Assembly: GCA_028696185.1 (NCBI GenBank)
Contig: JAQVHL010000001.1
Coordinates: 89,383-153,382 of the forward strand
Source of the DNA: Halothiobacillaceae bacterium
GTDB taxonomy: Bacteria; Pseudomonadota; Gammaproteobacteria; Halothiobacillales; Halothiobacillaceae
Length of the DNA: 64,000 bases
Reading direction: 5' to 3'
A model generated the notes under the pieces. It searched no databases, had not been told where the DNA came from, and saw only the letters and a program-made list of their open reading frames with translations. Position numbers and translations under genes: made by a program. Every line of letters begins with the position of its first letter. Position 1 is the stretch's first letter. Below are positions 61,177 through 64,000 of the stretch, in pieces.

Positions 61177-63061
61177 TCATCCCGCCGCTTGGCCCGGGCA
61201 GGGCCGGTGCTGACATCTCGGGTAAGGCGCCCAGCGGTCGGGCATATCCGTTCTGGAAAACGGCCCAGACCGGCTGGCGGCGCAGGATGCCGTCGTTTTC
61301 CAGGGTCAGGGTGCCGGTCTGCCCCTCGACTTCGCCGCGTTGGCCCAGGCGCTCAAGCTGACCGAGTACGGCGAAACTGTCCAGGCCCAGGGCATACAGA
61401 CGCGGGTAGCCGGTGAAGGCGGCCTGCTCGAACTGGTTGTAGGCGGGATCGTCCGGTGGCAGAGCACCGGCGAGAACCAGCGGGGTTTCTGCAAAAATCA
61501 GTCCCTGCTTTTCCCGATCCTGCGTGGGTTTGGGCAACCCGTCATAGGCAGCGGATGTGGCATAGACGGGCAAGCGCGCTGCACCGTAATAAGCCAGTTG
61601 TGGCATGACTTCCGCCGCCCGGCGTGAGTTGGCGACCAGGAACAGCGCGGTGGCATCCTGGCGGATCTGTGGCGTTTGCTGGCGCAGGTTCTGAGTTTCG
61701 GCGCGCAGCAGCGGGCGCAGCACCTCGGTCAGCACATGTTCGTTTTCGCTGTACCGCCCCGTGTCGACGAGCTGCCCGCCCAGCGCCCGCAGGCGGGTTC
61801 CGAAGCTTGTCAGCAGACGTTCGCCCTGCGGGGTGGCGGGGACGAGGGCCAGGACATCGTAGTGGCCGTCCTGGATCATGCGTTCGGCAGCGGCACGGGC
61901 TTCATCTTCCGGGTTGAGGCTGAGCCGGTAGCTGTTGGGGGGCGGGGCCACAGCAACATCCGGCGTATTCAGCGCGATCAGCGGAATGGGGGCCGTGTGG
62001 ACCAGGCCCAGCTGGGCAACCTGCTCCTTGATGAGCGGGCCGATAATGGCGCTGGCGCCTTCGGCCACGGCGCGGCGGTAGGCCGCTTCCAGTGCGGCCT
62101 GATCCATGCCGCTGTCATAGACGACCACGGCGGCACCGGCCGGTCGGGCAGCGGCCATGAAACCCTCCTGCACGGCCTTGGCCACTGGAGCATAACGCCC
62201 CTGAAGGGGGAGAAGCAGGGCGATGCGCCCTTGCGGATGGGCGGGCATGGGCTGCAACGGGGCGCCAGCCACCGGGGGCTGGGTTTCAAGCAGCAGGTCG
62301 AGGAAGCGCCCGCTGGCGGGGTGCGTGGCGTGGGTTTTACGCCAGTTGTCGATCATTAGCGGCTGGGTACGCCACAGGCGGGCGAGCGCGATCCAGCCGG
62401 CCAGCGGTTCGTCGGTGAACTGGCGTTCGCCTTCGGCAAGGCGTCCGGCAGGCAGGGTATTCAGTGTGCTCCAGAGCTGGCGGCGGTTGCCATCGACATC
62501 CTCGGGGTTGCTCAGCAGTGCTTCGAGGGCGATACGCTGGCGTACGCTGTCAAACGGCAAATCCAGGGCCAGATAGGTTTCGGCGAGCAGGGCGAGGCGC
62601 CGTCGCGCGAGCGCCTCGTCGAGCGGCGCAGGGATGTCGCGGATGAGATTGAGCGCCTCGACGGCCTGTTTCTGGCGGAGTTTTTCGTATCCCCGGATCA
62701 GTTGTGCGCGCTTGGGCCAGGCGGACCAGGCGGCGCGGTCGCGTTGTTCGTTCAGAAAGCGTTCGGCCAGGGGGTCGAGCCCGGCGTCTATGGCGGTTTC
62801 GATGGCGTTGAGCTGGTATTGCGCACGCTGTGGCATGTCTTCACGCGCGGCAGCATGCCACCAGCCTTGTGCGATCTGGGAGGGATCCTTGCTTTGCAGG
62901 GCACGCTGCAACTCGCTGTCCTGCGGGGGCGTCTTGCTGGGGGACGGCGCGCAGCCCGAAATGACAAACAGTGCCAGCATCAACAGCAGGGACAAGCCGG
63001 CAGGCCATCCGGCCTGTCCTGGTTTGCGAAGGGGGGGCAACATCCCTGATATGCTCTGCAT
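61157..63061 (-). CDS. lpoA: Penicillin-binding protein activator LpoA
   Basis: LpoA is an outer-membrane lipoprotein that activates the peptidoglycan synthase PBP1A. The 634-aa protein has a signal peptide with lipobox VISGC near residue 37 (in ALFVISGCAPSPS), an N-terminal helical (TPR-like) domain (about 40-280) and a C-terminal type I periplasmic-binding fold (RIALLLPLQGRYAPVAKAVQEGFMAA onward, with VAEGASAIIGPLIKEQVAQL). Both domains of the family are present. AGAGG precedes the ATG at 63061; a second ATG six codons on is less likely. It is divergent from rsmI, the conserved arrangement. Confidence 0.93.
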   Translation of the reverse strand: MQSISGMLPPLRKPGQAGWPAGLSLLLMLALFVISGCAPSPSKTPPQDSELQRALQSKDPSQIAQGWWHAAAREDMPQRAQYQLNAIETAIDAGLDPLAERFLNEQRDRAAWSAWPKRAQLIRGYEKLRQKQAVEALNLIRDIPAPLDEALARRRLALLAETYLALDLPFDSVRQRIALEALLSNPEDVDGNRRQLWSTLNTLPAGRLAEGERQFTDEPLAGWIALARLWRTQPLMIDNWRKTHATHPASGRFLDLLLETQPPVAGAPLQPMPAHPQGRIALLLPLQGRYAPVAKAVQEGFMAAARPAGAAVVVYDSGMDQAALEAAYRRAVAEGASAIIGPLIKEQVAQLGLVHTAPIPLIALNTPDVAVAPPPNSYRLSLNPEDEARAAAERMIQDGHYDVLALVPATPQGERLLTSFGTRLRALGGQLVDTGRYSENEHVLTEVLRPLLRAETQNLRQQTPQIRQDATALFLVANSRRAAEVMPQLAYYGAARLPVYATSAAYDGLPKPTQDREKQGLIFAETPLVLAGALPPDDPAYNQFEQAAFTGYPRLYALGLDSFAVLGQLERLGQRGEVEGQTGTLTLENDGILRRQPVWAVFQNGYARPLGALPEMSAPALPGPSGGMNAPIRP

Positions 63062-63142
63062 CGCTTTGGCCTCTTGCGCGCTGCGTTACGCGCCCATGCT
63101 AATCTGAATCGACGGAAGTATAACCTCAAAGGCTGATCGGGC

Positions 63143-64000
63143 ATGAACCCAGCGGTTTCGTTGTATATCGTCGCCACCCCCCTGGGAAACCTGGAGGATA
63201 TGTCGCCGCGTGCGTGCCGCGTGCTCGGTGAGGTGGATGTGGTGGCGGCCGAGGATACGCGTCACACGCGCAAGCTGATGCAGCATTTCGCCATCAATAC
63301 CACGCTGGTTTCGCTGCATGAACATAACGAGCGCGAACGGGCGGGTGAACTGGTCGGGCGCATGCGCGCGGGGGAAACTGTCGCACTGGTGTCCGATGCG
63401 GGCACGCCCTTGGTCAGCGATCCAGGGTTTCATTTGGTGCGTTTGTCGCTGGAGGCGGGACTATCCGTGTCGCCGATTCCGGGTCCCAGTGCGATGATTG
63501 CCGCACTTTCGGTGGCGGGCTTGCCGAGCGACCGTTTTTGTTTCGAGGGATTTCCGCCCGCGCGTCGTGGGGCGCGGCGTGAGTTTTTCGATTCCTTGCG
63601 TGGGGAAAACCGTACGGTCGTTTTTTATGAGTCCCCGCATCGACTGCTCGAAAGCTTGCATGACTTGCGTGAGAGTTGGGGGGAGGCGCGACGGATTACT
63701 CTGGCGCGTGAATTGACCAAGCTCTATGAAACCGTCCGTCAGGATTCCCTGAGTGGTTTGTGCGAATGGATGGAGGCGCATCCCGAGCAAGTGCGTGGGG
63801 AATGTGTTCTGGTGGTGGAGGGGGCGGCCCTTATAACGGCCGGGGAGGTCTTTCCTGAGCAGGCACGGGTGATGATCCGCCGCTTGTTGTCGGCCGGTCT
63901 TTCAGTGCGCGATTGTGCGGAAATTGCACAGGAAGTGTTTTCTCTGGCACGCAAGCCCTGCTACCGCGAGGCGCTGGAATTAGCCGGGGAAAAGGGCTGA
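63143..64000 (+). CDS. rsmI: 16S rRNA (cytidine(1402)-2'-O)-methyltransferase
   Basis: RsmI adds the ribose methyl group to C1402 of 16S rRNA at the P site. The 285-aa protein is a TIM-like tetrapyrrole methylase fold: LYIVATPLGNLEDMSPRA at the start, ALVSDAGTPLVSDPGFHLVRL with the SAM-linked GTPxxSDPG motif, and FYESPHRLLESLHDL. The stop is the last codon of the window, so the gene is complete. It is divergent from lpoA across 81 bp that must hold both promoters. Confidence 0.97.
   Translation: MNPAVSLYIVATPLGNLEDMSPRACRVLGEVDVVAAEDTRHTRKLMQHFAINTTLVSLHEHNERERAGELVGRMRAGETVALVSDAGTPLVSDPGFHLVRLSLEAGLSVSPIPGPSAMIAALSVAGLPSDRFCFEGFPPARRGARREFFDSLRGENRTVVFYESPHRLLESLHDLRESWGEARRITLARELTKLYETVRQDSLSGLCEWMEAHPEQVRGECVLVVEGAALITAGEVFPEQARVMIRRLLSAGLSVRDCAEIAQEVFSLARKPCYREALELAGEKG

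Overview
This is a 64-kb chromosomal window of high-GC bacterial DNA, packed with genes of a gammaproteobacterium. The evidence is gene content and order: uvrA/ssb divergent around an SOS-like box, pssA-leuA, a holD-like gene ahead of rimI, gcvR-bcp divergent from dapA-bamC, and lpoA-yraN-diaA divergent from rsmI. BamC, HolD, LpoA, DiaA and GcvR homologues are typical of Gammaproteobacteria. A CbbY-type phosphatase, SoxW-like periplasmic thioredoxins, a tandem rhodanese and two DUF302 proteins would fit a sulfur-oxidising autotroph (for example Chromatiales/Ectothiorhodospiraceae-like), but that is weak inference. I found no tRNA, rRNA, CRISPR, insertion sequence, phage or integration signal.

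Layout. 0-11.6 kb: uvrA (-); ssb, caxA-like exchanger, endonuclease V, pssA, leuA, holD, rimI (+); then wrbA, DUF2069, thioredoxin, galU, slyD (-). 11.7-15.5 kb: a compact + operon of a UPF0114 membrane protein, two exported thioredoxin-fold proteins, a TolC-like channel and a periplasmic adaptor, with no recognisable pump. 15.5-18.2 kb: DUF4124 protein, MIF-like tautomerase, proS (-). 18.3-23.7 kb: RND adaptor and pump, then a LysR regulator (+). 23.8-26.6 kb: gcvR, bcp, phoH, glycine-zipper lipoprotein (-). 26.8-28.9 kb: dapA, bamC (+).

29.3-37.1 kb is the most unusual block. It holds five signalling genes joined by 4-bp overlaps or one short gap: an ANTAR response regulator, a HisKA_2 kinase, a PAS-PAS-GGDEF-EAL protein, a CheB-CheR-PAS fusion and a PAS-only protein. 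A roughly 400-bp stretch without a recognised gene precedes it. The block joins phospho-signalling, RNA-level antitermination, cyclic-di-GMP turnover and CheB/CheR-type chemistry.

37.3-47.5 kb: small lipoproteins and membrane proteins, cbbY, a free-standing CZB zinc-sensor domain, a slt-ubiA-sbcB-CBS operon (-), gluQ, a tandem rhodanese and an unknown lipoprotein. 47.6-50.8 kb: prfC and two divergent DUF302 paralogues around a promoter/operator region. 50.9-63.1 kb: a long minus-strand run (lpoA, yraN, diaA-like, FAD oxidoreductase, ypjD-like, CNNM/CBS, radA, xseB, ispA, dxs, then queD-folE2). rsmI closes the window on the plus strand and is complete to the last base.
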